Source: Duganella rivi
GTDB taxonomy: Bacteria > Pseudomonadota > Gammaproteobacteria > Burkholderiales > Burkholderiaceae_D
NCBI RefSeq assembly: GCF_009857435.1
Contig: NZ_WWCK01000010.1
Span: 28,370-92,369 of the forward strand
Direction: 5' to 3'
Length of the DNA: 64,000 nt
Shown: piece after piece, positions 42,858 through 51,120 of the stretch
Position numbering within the stretch: the first letter of the stretch is position 1
Layout of the letters: each line of letters opens with the position of its first letter
Notes under the pieces: generated by a model
Seen by the model: only the letters and a program-made list of their open reading frames with translations
Told to the model about the DNA's origin: nothing
Databases searched by the model: none
Made by a program: the position numbers and the translations under genes

Positions 42858-43901
42858 ATGCAAATCACGTCCACCGCCACACCTCAAGTCATTGTGCCAG
42901 GCGCCCATGCCGGCAATGCCACTGCGGTGGACGGCACCTCGCTGGGACTGAACGGCGAGAACGCCGCCACCGCCACTCCGGTTACGCCGACGCCGAACTC
43001 GGCGGCGCCGCTGCGCCGCGGCTTGAACAACTGGGATCAGCCGCTGCAAGGCGATATCTCGGGCGCCCAGCAGGCGCTCGACTTCCTCGAGCAAAGCGCG
43101 GCCCAGCTGCGCAATCTGAAGGCCGACCTCAGCGCCCGCCTGGCCAACCGCCAGCGCGCCGACGGCACCCTGGAAGCGCGCGTGCGCCAGTTCAGCAATA
43201 GCTGGCGCAACCGCACCACCGCGTCCGGCGGCACGCTCGATGCGCGCCTGAAATTCAGCAACAAGGGCACCAACACCACCTTCACCGTGCGCGGCATGAA
43301 CCTGGCCAATTTGCGCAACGGCGGCCGCGAGGTGCTGGCGATTTCCATCGGCGGCGGCCAGAACGTCCGTTCGGTGGTGATCGAGCCGGGCCTGAGCGAT
43401 GCGCAAATCGCCCAGCGTTTCGACGAGGCGCTGGCGCCGAGCGGCGTGCGCGCCGGGATCAGCGACGACGGCCAGCTGGAGTTTTCCACCGCCGAATCGC
43501 AGTGGGCCAATGTGCGCGACACCATTGCCGTGCAAGGCAGCGGCATCCGCTTCCCTACCGGTCAATTGAACCGCGTGAAGGCCGAGGCCGAAGCACCGGA
43601 AGTCGATCCCGACAGCTGGAATACCAGCGACCTGGAATCGATCCGTTCCACCCTGCAGCAAGTGGTGCAAGCGCTGGCCAAGGTAGAAGCGTCGATCGCC
43701 TCGGTGCACCAGGCGCTGATGCAAGTGACCGCGCGGGTGCAAAACGCCGCGCCGGCCGCCACCAAGAGCGGCATGGATCAAGTGGCGCAGAACTTTGTCA
43801 GCACCACCAAGCAGCCCGGCTACCAGTCGCTGCTGTCGATCACCTCGGCGCTGGCTGGCATCAGCCGCGAGCGCGTGGTTTCCTTGCTCAGCTTGCGCTA
43901 A
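42858..43901 (+). CDS. Unknown axial-like flagellar protein, LafW position
   Basis: This encodes 347 residues with no signal peptide. Helical stretches at about 65-110 (GAQQALDFLEQSAAQLRNLKADLSARLA) and 250-335 flank a beta-rich centre containing VVIEPGLSDAQIAQRFDEAL, a DDGQLEFSTAESQWANVRDTIAVQGSG string and IRFPTGQ, the kind of module seen in filament and hook-associated proteins. It lies 20 nt downstream of flgL. In the Flag-2 locus of E. coli 042 this place is taken by lafW, a putative hook-associated protein. So it may be an extra junction or cap component; the identity is positional, not proven. It ends 4 nt into the convergent GGDEF-EAL gene. Confidence 0.6.
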   Translation: MQITSTATPQVIVPGAHAGNATAVDGTSLGLNGENAATATPVTPTPNSAAPLRRGLNNWDQPLQGDISGAQQALDFLEQSAAQLRNLKADLSARLANRQRADGTLEARVRQFSNSWRNRTTASGGTLDARLKFSNKGTNTTFTVRGMNLANLRNGGREVLAISIGGGQNVRSVVIEPGLSDAQIAQRFDEALAPSGVRAGISDDGQLEFSTAESQWANVRDTIAVQGSGIRFPTGQLNRVKAEAEAPEVDPDSWNTSDLESIRSTLQQVVQALAKVEASIASVHQALMQVTARVQNAAPAATKSGMDQVAQNFVSTTKQPGYQSLLSITSALAGISRERVVSLLSLR

Positions 43902-46027
43902 TTCAGCAGGCCAAGGCCGCGCCGCGCCAGCGCGGCAAACTCATCCACCGGCAGCGCCCCGGCAAACACATAACCCTGCGCATAATCGCAGCCAGCCATG
44001 GCCAGCAAGCCGCTTTGCGCCGGCGTTTCCACCCCTTCCGCCACCACCCGCAGACCCAGCTTGTGCGCCATGACGATCAGCGCCTCGCACATGGCGAGGT
44101 CGCCGCTGTCGCTGGCCAGGTGCTGGATGAAGCTGCCGTCCAGCTTGAGCAAGTCGATGCCGAAGTGCTTGAGGTGCGATAGCGAGGAATAGCCGGTGCC
44201 GAAGTTGTCGAGCGCCACCTGCAAGCCCATCTCGCGCAGCTCGCGCAAGCGGTCATTGATGCGCGGCGAGCCGTCCAGCAGCACGCCCTCGGTGATTTCC
44301 AGCACGATGCTGCGCGGCGGCAGCCCCAGGCGCGAGGCCAGCTGGAGCCAGTCCACGTACAGCGCGGTATCGCCGCGCAGCTGCGCTGGCGACTGGTTGA
44401 TGCTGACCTGGAAACCGCTGCCCAGCTCCTCCTGCCAGCGCTTGGTCTGTTGCGCTACCTGGCGGAAGACCCAGTCGCCGATTTCCAGCATCATGCCGCC
44501 GGATTCGGCAAACGGCAGAAACTCGGCCGGCGTCAGCAAGCCTTGCTCCGGGTGGCGCCAGCGCAGCAGCGCCTCGGCACGCTCGATGCGGCCGGTTTGC
44601 AGGTTGACGATGGGCTGGTAGTGCAGCTCGAACTGTTCCTGTGCCAGTGCCGCGCGCAAGTCCAAGGTCACTTGCTGGCGCGCCTGCGCCGCCAGCTGCA
44701 AATCGGGCGTGAAATAGCTGTAGCGGTTGCGCCCGCCCTGCTTGGCCGCGTACATGGCTTGATCGGCGCTGCGCAGCAAGTCGTCCGGCGCGGCGGCGTC
44801 GGCCGGGTACAGCGCGATGCCGACGCTGGCCGAGATGCTGGGCTGGGCACCATCCAGCGCGAACGGCCGGCCCAGCAGCGCCAGCATGGCTTGCACGATG
44901 CGGTCGATGCCGTCGGCCTGCTCGAGCCCGGACAAGATCACCGTGAACTCGTCGCCGCCCAGCCGCGCCACCGTGTCCGAGCTGCGCACGCACAGGCCGA
45001 TGCGGCGCGCCGCTTCCACCAGCACCGCGTCGCCCTGCTGGTGGCCGAGCGTGTCGTTGACCGCCTTGAAGCCGTCCAGATCGATGAACAGCAGCGCCAG
45101 CTGCGAGCCCTCGCGCCGCGCTTTCTTGATTTCCTGCTGCAGGCGGTCTTGGAACATATGGCGGTTGGGCAGCGCCGTCAGCGTGTCGAAATTGGCCTGG
45201 TGCCAGATCAGCTCGGCAGAGGCGCGGCTGGCCGTGATGTCGGTCACCAGCGCCAGCGCGCCGCGGTAGCTGCCGTCGTTGTCAAAGATGGGATTGGTGG
45301 CCAGCGTGGCCCACAAGTCGCTGCCGTCCTTGCGCATGAACTTGAACTCGTGGCGCTCCGACAAGCCCTGCTGGCGGCGCGCGATATTGCGTTCGAGGAT
45401 GGTGCGTCCCTCCTCGTCCATGAAGGCCACCAGCGGCTGCTCCAGCATTTCCTCGATGCTGTAGCCGAGCATCTGCGCCATCTTGGGATTGACGAAGCTG
45501 GTGCGGGCGTTGGCGTCGATTTCCCAGATGCCCTCCTCGGCGTTGTGAACGATGCGGCGGAAGCGCTCCTCGCTGCGTTCCAGCGCGGCCAGCTTGCCCT
45601 CGGCCAGCTCCAGCACCACGCGGATGGCCTGGCCGCTGCTGTCGACACTGGCGCGCAGCGACACCGGGAAGCCCTGCTGGTTGCGGTTGCGCAGCATCTG
45701 CAAGTCGCACTGCTCGGGCTGGGTGGTGTTGATGGCGCGCCGCAGGAAGCCGTCGAAATCCTCGTGGAAGCGGGCGGCGATGAATTGGCGGAACGGCAGC
45801 CGCTCCGGGTTGTTGCGCGGCACGCCGAGCAGATCCGCGCCGACCACGTTCATTTGCAGGATGGTGGTGTCGAACGACAGCACGAAATAGCCGACCGGCG
45901 CCAGCAGGTAGATATCATTGAAATAATCTTGATCGGCGCCGTGGCCGATGGCCGCGTACGGCGCCACTGCAGCCTCGTCCGCGAGGACTGCCAGCCCGGG
46001 CAGCTCAGCGTGCATAGTCTTATCCAT
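43898..46027 (-). CDS. PAS-PAS-GGDEF-EAL c-di-GMP signalling protein
   Basis: This encodes 709 residues without membrane segments: two PAS domains (about 35-145 and 150-270), GGDEF (275-440) and EAL (455-705). The cyclase site GGDEF (357-361) and the inhibitory RxxD (348-351, RSSD) are intact. In the EAL part E485 (EALLRW), N544, E577, K628, E664 (AEGVET) and Q684 are present, but the DDFGTG motif reads DNFGTG (D607-N608), so one metal-site aspartate is Asn. The protein may therefore be mainly a cyclase or a weak phosphodiesterase. Lying at the end of the flagellar locus, it could tune the switch between swarming and sessile growth. Confidence 0.93.
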   Translation of the reverse strand: MDKTMHAELPGLAVLADEAAVAPYAAIGHGADQDYFNDIYLLAPVGYFVLSFDTTILQMNVVGADLLGVPRNNPERLPFRQFIAARFHEDFDGFLRRAINTTQPEQCDLQMLRNRNQQGFPVSLRASVDSSGQAIRVVLELAEGKLAALERSEERFRRIVHNAEEGIWEIDANARTSFVNPKMAQMLGYSIEEMLEQPLVAFMDEEGRTILERNIARRQQGLSERHEFKFMRKDGSDLWATLATNPIFDNDGSYRGALALVTDITASRASAELIWHQANFDTLTALPNRHMFQDRLQQEIKKARREGSQLALLFIDLDGFKAVNDTLGHQQGDAVLVEAARRIGLCVRSSDTVARLGGDEFTVILSGLEQADGIDRIVQAMLALLGRPFALDGAQPSISASVGIALYPADAAAPDDLLRSADQAMYAAKQGGRNRYSYFTPDLQLAAQARQQVTLDLRAALAQEQFELHYQPIVNLQTGRIERAEALLRWRHPEQGLLTPAEFLPFAESGGMMLEIGDWVFRQVAQQTKRWQEELGSGFQVSINQSPAQLRGDTALYVDWLQLASRLGLPPRSIVLEITEGVLLDGSPRINDRLRELREMGLQVALDNFGTGYSSLSHLKHFGIDLLKLDGSFIQHLASDSGDLAMCEALIVMAHKLGLRVVAEGVETPAQSGLLAMAGCDYAQGYVFAGALPVDEFAALARRGLGLLN

Positions 46028-46088
46028 ACACCCCCTTCGTTGATGTCTTTAGACTAACATCAGGCGGCGGCGATGTCGAGCATGCGGG

Positions 46089-46751
46089 CTATCGGGAGTG
46101 GTGCGCGCGGTTCAAGCGTTGTTCTGCGCGCCGTTGCAGCGCCTCAAACAGCAAGCTGAGCAGCCAATAGATGCCAGCGGCGGCCAGATACAGCGGCAGC
46201 GGCTGGAAAGTGGTGGCAATCACTTCCTTGGTGGACAACATCAATTCAGTCAGGGTGATCACCGAGACCAGCGAGGTATCCTTGATCAGGCTGATCAGCG
46301 TATTGCTCATGGCCGGCACCGCCACTCGCAGCGCTTGCGGCAGCACCACGTAGTACAGCGTGCGCCAGTAGCCTAGACCAAGGCTGAAACTGGCCGCCCA
46401 CTGGCCCTTGCTGATCGAGGCGATCGCGCCGCGCAAGCTCTCGGACAGGAAAGCGCCCGAGTTCAGGCTCAGCGCCAGGATACCGGCCGTGACCGGCGTG
46501 AATTCAATCCCGACGCTGGGCAGGCCGTAGTAAATCACGAACATCTGCACCAGCAGCGGCGTGCCGCGCATCAGGCTGACGTAGACACTGGCCGGCCACG
46601 ACAGCAGCCGGTACGGCAACAGCCGCAGCACCGCCACCGGGAAGCCGATCAGCAAGCCGCCCACCATGGCCGCCAGCGCGAACAGCACCGTGTAGCCGGC
46701 GCCGCGCAGCATGACGGGTGCGGCTTCGTGCAGCAGTTCCAGCCATTCCAT
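46089..46751 (-). CDS. Polar amino-acid ABC transporter permease
   Basis: This encodes 220 residues with five membrane helices. The HisMQ-type region (GAIASISKGQWAASFSLGLGYWRTLYYVVLPQALRVAVPAMSNTLISLIKDTSLVSVITLTEL) includes the EAA loop that contacts the ATPase. It starts 3 nt after the binding-protein gene. No ATP-binding subunit follows, so it must use one encoded elsewhere. Confidence 0.92.
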   Translation of the reverse strand: MEWLELLHEAAPVMLRGAGYTVLFALAAMVGGLLIGFPVAVLRLLPYRLLSWPASVYVSLMRGTPLLVQMFVIYYGLPSVGIEFTPVTAGILALSLNSGAFLSESLRGAIASISKGQWAASFSLGLGYWRTLYYVVLPQALRVAVPAMSNTLISLIKDTSLVSVITLTELMLSTKEVIATTFQPLPLYLAAAGIYWLLSLLFEALQRRAEQRLNRAHHSR

Positions 46752-46754
46752 CGC

Positions 46755-47531
46755 TTACGGCGCCTTGCTGACGTCGACGCCGAACCATTTCACCGAGATG
46801 GCTTTCAGGCTGCCGTCGGCGGCCGCATCGGCCAGCACCTTGTTGAGTGCAGCCTTGAATTCGGGATTGCCCTTCTTGAACGGAATGCCCATGCGCTCGA
46901 CCGCGCCGACTTGCGCGCCGGCCTTGATCGGCAGCTTGGAAATTTTCAGCAGATAGGCCGACATCAGGCTATCGTTGAGCGCCGCGTCGATGCGGCCGGA
47001 CGCCAGGTCCGACATGGTGTCCGGCGCGGCCGCGTAGCTGCGCACCTCGACGCCGGCAACCGCCTTGGCTTGCTGCTCGTAGACGCTGCCCTGCCCCACG
47101 CCGAGCTTCTTGCCCTTGAGGTCGGCCAGCGATTTGTAAGCTGCCGTGTCGTTACTGCGCACGATCAGCTGCGGCATCGAGTAAATATACGGCTGGGAAA
47201 AATCAAAGGCCTGCTCGCGCTTGGGATTGATGCCCACCTGCGAGATGATCACGTCGTACTTGCCCGCCGCCAGCCCGGCCAGGATACTGGCCCACTCGCT
47301 GCTGACAAATTCCACCTTCAAGCCCAGCTTGGCCGCCACCAGCTTGGCGACATCCACGTCATAACCAGCCAGCTCACCGTTCTTTTCCTTGTAATTGAAC
47401 GGCGGGTAAGTGCCTTCCAGCGCCACTTTGAGCGTGCCGCGCGATTTCACCGTGGCCAGCAGATCGGCCGCCGCAGCAGGCAAAGCCAGCGCAGCAGCGG
47501 CCAGCACCAGAATGAAATGACGTTTCAGCAT
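46755..47531 (-). CDS. Polar amino-acid ABC transporter binding protein
   Basis: This encodes 258 residues, a periplasmic binding protein of family 3. A signal peptide ending in LALPAAAA precedes the typical opening LLATVKSRGTLKVALEGTYPPFNYKEKNGELAGYDVDVAKLVAAKLG. The signature KLGVGQGSVYEQQAK and the LASGRIDAALNDSL region are present. The ligand cannot be read; FliY/cystine-like and general amino-acid proteins are both possible. Confidence 0.93.
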   Translation of the reverse strand: MLKRHFILVLAAAALALPAAAADLLATVKSRGTLKVALEGTYPPFNYKEKNGELAGYDVDVAKLVAAKLGLKVEFVSSEWASILAGLAAGKYDVIISQVGINPKREQAFDFSQPYIYSMPQLIVRSNDTAAYKSLADLKGKKLGVGQGSVYEQQAKAVAGVEVRSYAAAPDTMSDLASGRIDAALNDSLMSAYLLKISKLPIKAGAQVGAVERMGIPFKKGNPEFKAALNKVLADAAADGSLKAISVKWFGVDVSKAP

Positions 47532-47540
47532 AAAACTCCT

Positions 47541-47951
47541 CTACCACGCGCCCATGCGGCGACGCAGCCCAAAATTGTGGCCCACGACCAAAATAGAGCT
47601 GGCGATCAAGCCGCTCAGCCCTATCATCAACTGCACCAGCTTATCGTCCGGCAGCACCCACATGCGTCCCGGCGGCGCTTCCTGCACCCGCGCAGCGGCC
47701 ATGATCAGCGGTGCGATCCATTCCGCTTCCTCGGTCACGTCGAGCACGATGTGGCCGTCCTGCGTGGTCTGCATATAAATCTCGCCGCCCTCGGCCAAGG
47801 TGAAGCAAACGCCGTACCCGGTTTCATTCTTGCCGATGTGCTGCTGGAGCGCCTGATTATGCTCCTCGATCCACAGCTCGACGTCGGCCGGTGTTTCCAG
47901 CCCGCTCCACGGCACCGGGCGGAAGCGCGGTGCTGCTTGATTATCCTGCAT
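47541..47951 (-). CDS. Unknown protein with C-terminal membrane helix
   Basis: This encodes 136 residues. The start at 47951 (MQDNQAAPRFRPVPWSGL) has AGGAAT 5 nt upstream. The soluble part is acidic with VELWIEEHNQALQQHIGKNETGYGV, and one hydrophobic helix lies near 106-126 (LMIGLSGLIASSILVVGHNFG). It is 9 nt before the transporter genes on the same strand and may be co-transcribed. Family not recognised. Confidence 0.6.
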   Translation of the reverse strand: MQDNQAAPRFRPVPWSGLETPADVELWIEEHNQALQQHIGKNETGYGVCFTLAEGGEIYMQTTQDGHIVLDVTEEAEWIAPLIMAAARVQEAPPGRMWVLPDDKLVQLMIGLSGLIASSILVVGHNFGLRRRMGAW

Positions 47952-47999
47952 GGTATTCCTGTTGAAACTCGCCAAACCGCCAGTGTAGCCGATCCGGGG

Positions 48000-48728
48000 T
48001 CACCCCTTCCATGTCCTTTGCAGGCCGGTGTCGGCGTGGATCCAGCCGCCGCTCGGGCCGGCGCGGTAGTAAAAGCCCACGCCGCCCTGGCGAAAACTCT
48101 TCACCAGCCCGCCCAGCACCTCGGCATTCAGGTTGGCGATGCGGATATCGGCCGCCCGTCCCACCATATGCAGGGACTGGCGCGCAGCAGGAACGCCGGC
48201 CTCGCGCAGCTTGTTATTGGAGGCCGGGGTGCGATAGCCGGACAAAATCTCCAGCGGCCCGTCGATGCCGTAGCGGCGCACGAAAGCTTGCGTGCCCCAC
48301 AGCGTTTCAAACAGCTTGGGATCGATGTTGCGGGTCTCGTTGCCGCCATTAATGTCGCGCATCAAGTGACACAAGTCCTGGTAGGCCGAGTCAATGACCT
48401 CGCCGTCCTTCCAGTACAGCAGCTTGGCGCGCTCTTTGCTGGCTGGACGGATCACCTCGATGGTGCGCGGACGCAGCCAGAATTCCAGGTCGAGCGCCTG
48501 CGCGTCGAAAATATCGGGCGGCGGCGCCATGCCCATACCAGACGGCGCCGATTGCTCAGACGCGCGCGCCATGCTGCTGGATGGCGCCGGTGCCGGCGCT
48601 GGTGTCGGCTTGGGTGCAGGCTGGGCAATGCTGCTATGCCGCTGCTGCACGCTGGAAGCACAACCAATCAGCGGCACTGACAAGAAACTCGCCGCAGTCA
48701 GCCCTAAAAAATCCCTGCGCGTCGCCAT
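48000..48728 (-). CDS. DUF882/YcbK-like peptidase, Tat-type lipoprotein signal
   Basis: This encodes 242 residues from the ATG at 48728. The N-terminus has a twin-arginine motif (TRRDFLGL) and a lipobox-like LIGC, then a Pro/Ala linker. The C-terminal domain (about 90-240) has the M15-like zinc pattern: SGYRTPASN, SLHMVGRAADIRI with His and Asp ligands, and WIHADTG with the second His. E. coli YcbK (MepK) of this family cleaves 3-3 crosslinks in peptidoglycan. The activity here is inferred from family membership. Confidence 0.85.
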   Translation of the reverse strand: MATRRDFLGLTAASFLSVPLIGCASSVQQRHSSIAQPAPKPTPAPAPAPSSSMARASEQSAPSGMGMAPPPDIFDAQALDLEFWLRPRTIEVIRPASKERAKLLYWKDGEVIDSAYQDLCHLMRDINGGNETRNIDPKLFETLWGTQAFVRRYGIDGPLEILSGYRTPASNNKLREAGVPAARQSLHMVGRAADIRIANLNAEVLGGLVKSFRQGGVGFYYRAGPSGGWIHADTGLQRTWKG

Positions 48729-48992
48729 AACATCCACCCTACCGTAAAAAGCAATATTGCCACTATAGCCTATGCGGAGGGAAAGAAAAACCGTCCTAAC
48801 TTACGTTTAAGAAATGATACAGCTGCCGCAGCGATACAAAAATTGTGTATCGGAAACTTTACAACCGCTGCAGTTATATGCATTTTTGATGGCAGGCATT
48901 CCAACAATAAAGTATTCATATATGACGCATCGCAGTATAGTTCAGCCGTACCAGATGAGTTTTCCCATCGAACTAATTCACCGGAGCCTACC

Positions 48993-49331
48993 ATGATTAC
49001 CCGTTCTATCATCGCCCTGTCCCTGATCGCCCTGTCGACCATCAACCCAGCCAGCGCCGCTGCCCCAGCCGGCCGCCTGAACAACGCTGAGTGCGACGTG
49101 CCTAGCTACCGCAACTCGTGGCAAGACGACGAGCTGACCGGCAACGTCAAGCTGGCCGTGCTGGTCGATGCCAAAGGCAACGTGCAAGACACCAAAGTGA
49201 TTTCGTCGAGCGGCCACGTGGCACTGGACAAAGCTTCGCTGCGCGCCAGCACCGGCTGCAAATTCAAGCCAGCGACCAACGGCAGCGAACCAGTCTGGGC
49301 ACAAGTGCAATACAACTGGGTTCTGAACTAA
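48993..49331 (+). CDS. Small periplasmic TonB C-terminal-domain protein
   Basis: This encodes 112 residues. The start at 48993 gives a signal peptide ending NPASA. The rest is one TonB_C fold: GNVKLAVLVDAKGNVQDTKVISSSGHVALDKASLRASTGCKFKPA. It lacks the membrane anchor and Pro-rich spacer of true TonB, so it is unlikely to energise receptors by itself. Two cysteines (in NAECDV and TGCKF) could form a disulfide. The role is unknown. Confidence 0.82.
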   Translation: MITRSIIALSLIALSTINPASAAAPAGRLNNAECDVPSYRNSWQDDELTGNVKLAVLVDAKGNVQDTKVISSSGHVALDKASLRASTGCKFKPATNGSEPVWAQVQYNWVLN

Positions 49332-49334
49332 TGT

Positions 49335-50156
49335 TTATGCTGCGCGCCGCGCCGGTTCTTGCAACAAGACCGAGCGTGGCTCGTCAAGCAGATACCCTTG
49401 CACCAGCAATGACACACCTGCGGCCGCGCTAAGTTCGCGCAAGGCCGACAGGTGCTGCGGCGTCTCCAGCCGCTTGAACACCAGCTCCACACCGGCAGCA
49501 GCGCAACGCTGCAAGAGCGCCGTCAAACCTTCCCTGTCCTGTAATTCGCGCGCGTCGAGCTTGAACACGTCGGGCCGCAAGCGATCGAGCACGTCCACGC
49601 CATCCCGTGCGCTATTCACATTGACCGCGAAACGGAAGCCGTTGCGGCGATAGTTGTCCGACACATAATTGAGCAACCAGCCTTGCTGCGGCGTGGCCGC
49701 CGGCAATTGCAGCACCACCCGCTCCAGCGGCAACTCCAGCGCATCGAGGATGCGGCGGAACGCGTGGCCGTGATTGCTGCTGACCGCGCTCAGCAAGCGG
49801 TCATGCACGTTCAAGTACAGGTCGGTCGTGGTATTTTCCGCTTGCCGGAAGAAATTAATCGAATGCAGCATGCGGCACAGCCGATCCAGTTCGATCGACT
49901 CATCGTCGCTGGCGGCGTGATCGAGCAGCTTCCACAGCGACAGTCCCTGATCCTGCGCCGACACGCTGCGCGCCAGTCCCTCGTACGCCTTGACCTCGCC
50001 GCTGTCCAGGTGCCGGATCGGCTGGAACGCGCTGCTCATGGTGCAATTGAAAAACCGCCCTTGCGCCTTGCCCTCGTGATCGAGCCAGATGCTGGAAGCA
50101 GCGCCGGTGGCGTCGGATAGACGCGCCAGGTACTTTTGCAGGATGGGAAATAACAT
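49335..50156 (-). CDS. Degenerate EAL-domain protein
   Basis: This encodes 273 residues from the ATG at 50156, which has GAGGAG 5 nt upstream; a longer frame would add 38 unlikely residues. The EAL fold is recognisable but the catalytic set is lost: EAL is EGL (AYEGLARS), the ITE position reads LQLPA, DDFGTG reads NVNSARDG, and AEGVET reads KRLETPQ, although K in FKLDA and Q in VQGYLLDEP remain. It cannot be an ordinary phosphodiesterase. Inactive EAL proteins such as YdiV act by protein binding, often on flagellar regulators. Confidence 0.82.
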   Translation of the reverse strand: MLFPILQKYLARLSDATGAASSIWLDHEGKAQGRFFNCTMSSAFQPIRHLDSGEVKAYEGLARSVSAQDQGLSLWKLLDHAASDDESIELDRLCRMLHSINFFRQAENTTTDLYLNVHDRLLSAVSSNHGHAFRRILDALELPLERVVLQLPAATPQQGWLLNYVSDNYRRNGFRFAVNVNSARDGVDVLDRLRPDVFKLDARELQDREGLTALLQRCAAAGVELVFKRLETPQHLSALRELSAAAGVSLLVQGYLLDEPRSVLLQEPARRAA

Positions 50157-50313
50157 GGAACTCCTCGTGGGGTACGAACAATGTCGACAGCGTATGCGCG
50201 CGCGTAGGAAAGCAGAACGAATGCTTTCAGCTATGGATATGCCAAAACATTCGTTCCGCCGGGGCAGCACGGCCGTTATCGTGAGGACATCGTTTAACTA
50301 AAGTCGTTATCCC

Positions 50314-51114
50314 ATGTGCCAATTACTTGCGATGAGCAGCAACAAACCCGCCGCGGTGGACTTTTCCTTTGCCGGCTTCGCCGAGCGCGGCGGCCGCACC
50401 GGCGAGCACAAGGATGGCTGGGGCATCGCCCTGCACACGCCGACCGGCTGCCGGCTGTACACCGACTACCTGCCGTCGATCCACTCGCCGCTGGCCGCCC
50501 AGTTCAAGCAAAGCCCGATCAAGGCGCGCAGCGTGGTGGCCCACATCCGCAAGGCCACGCAGGGCCGCGTGTCGCTGGAAAACAGCCACCCGTTCACGCG
50601 CGAGCTGTGGGGCCAGACCTGGTCATTCGCGCATAACGGCGATCTCAAGCTGTTTGATCCGAATCCCAGCCTGTACGCGCCGTGGGGCGACACCGATAGC
50701 GAACGCGCCTTCTGCCACTTGCTGTCCGGCCTGGCGCTGCGCTTCGAGCAGCAGCCCGAGCGCCACGTCTTGTACGCGGCGCTGGAAACGCTGGCCGGCG
50801 AGATTGCCGACTACGGCACCTTCAATTTCATCCTCTCCAACGGCGACTTGCTGTTTGCGCACTGCAGCACCGACCTGCACGTGGTGGTGCGCGAGTACCC
50901 GTTCTCGGTGGCGCACCTGATCGATTGCGACCTCAGCATCGACTTCAGCCGCCATAACCATCTCGACGACCGCATCGCCGTGATCGCCACCCAGCCGCTG
51001 ACCTCCAACGAAACGTGGACGCGCTTTGCGACAGGCGAACTCAAGCTGTTTGCCGGTGGGATCGAGGTGGGAGCAGCGCCGGAGCGGCGCGAGAACTTGC
51101 GGGTGGCGTACTAA
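50314..51114 (+). CDS. Class II glutamine amidotransferase (YafJ-like)
   Basis: This encodes 266 residues. Translation starts MCQLLAMSS, so after Met removal Cys2 is the N-terminal nucleophile of the GATase class II fold. HKDGWGIAL, SVVAHIRKAT, ENSHPFTREL and SFAHNGDL are the family motifs lining the glutamine site. It has no synthetase domain, like YafJ/EgtC-type proteins; the acceptor is unknown. It is convergent with the GNAT gene (6-nt gap). Confidence 0.9.
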   Translation: MCQLLAMSSNKPAAVDFSFAGFAERGGRTGEHKDGWGIALHTPTGCRLYTDYLPSIHSPLAAQFKQSPIKARSVVAHIRKATQGRVSLENSHPFTRELWGQTWSFAHNGDLKLFDPNPSLYAPWGDTDSERAFCHLLSGLALRFEQQPERHVLYAALETLAGEIADYGTFNFILSNGDLLFAHCSTDLHVVVREYPFSVAHLIDCDLSIDFSRHNHLDDRIAVIATQPLTSNETWTRFATGELKLFAGGIEVGAAPERRENLRVAY

Positions 51115-51120
51115 TTAATC

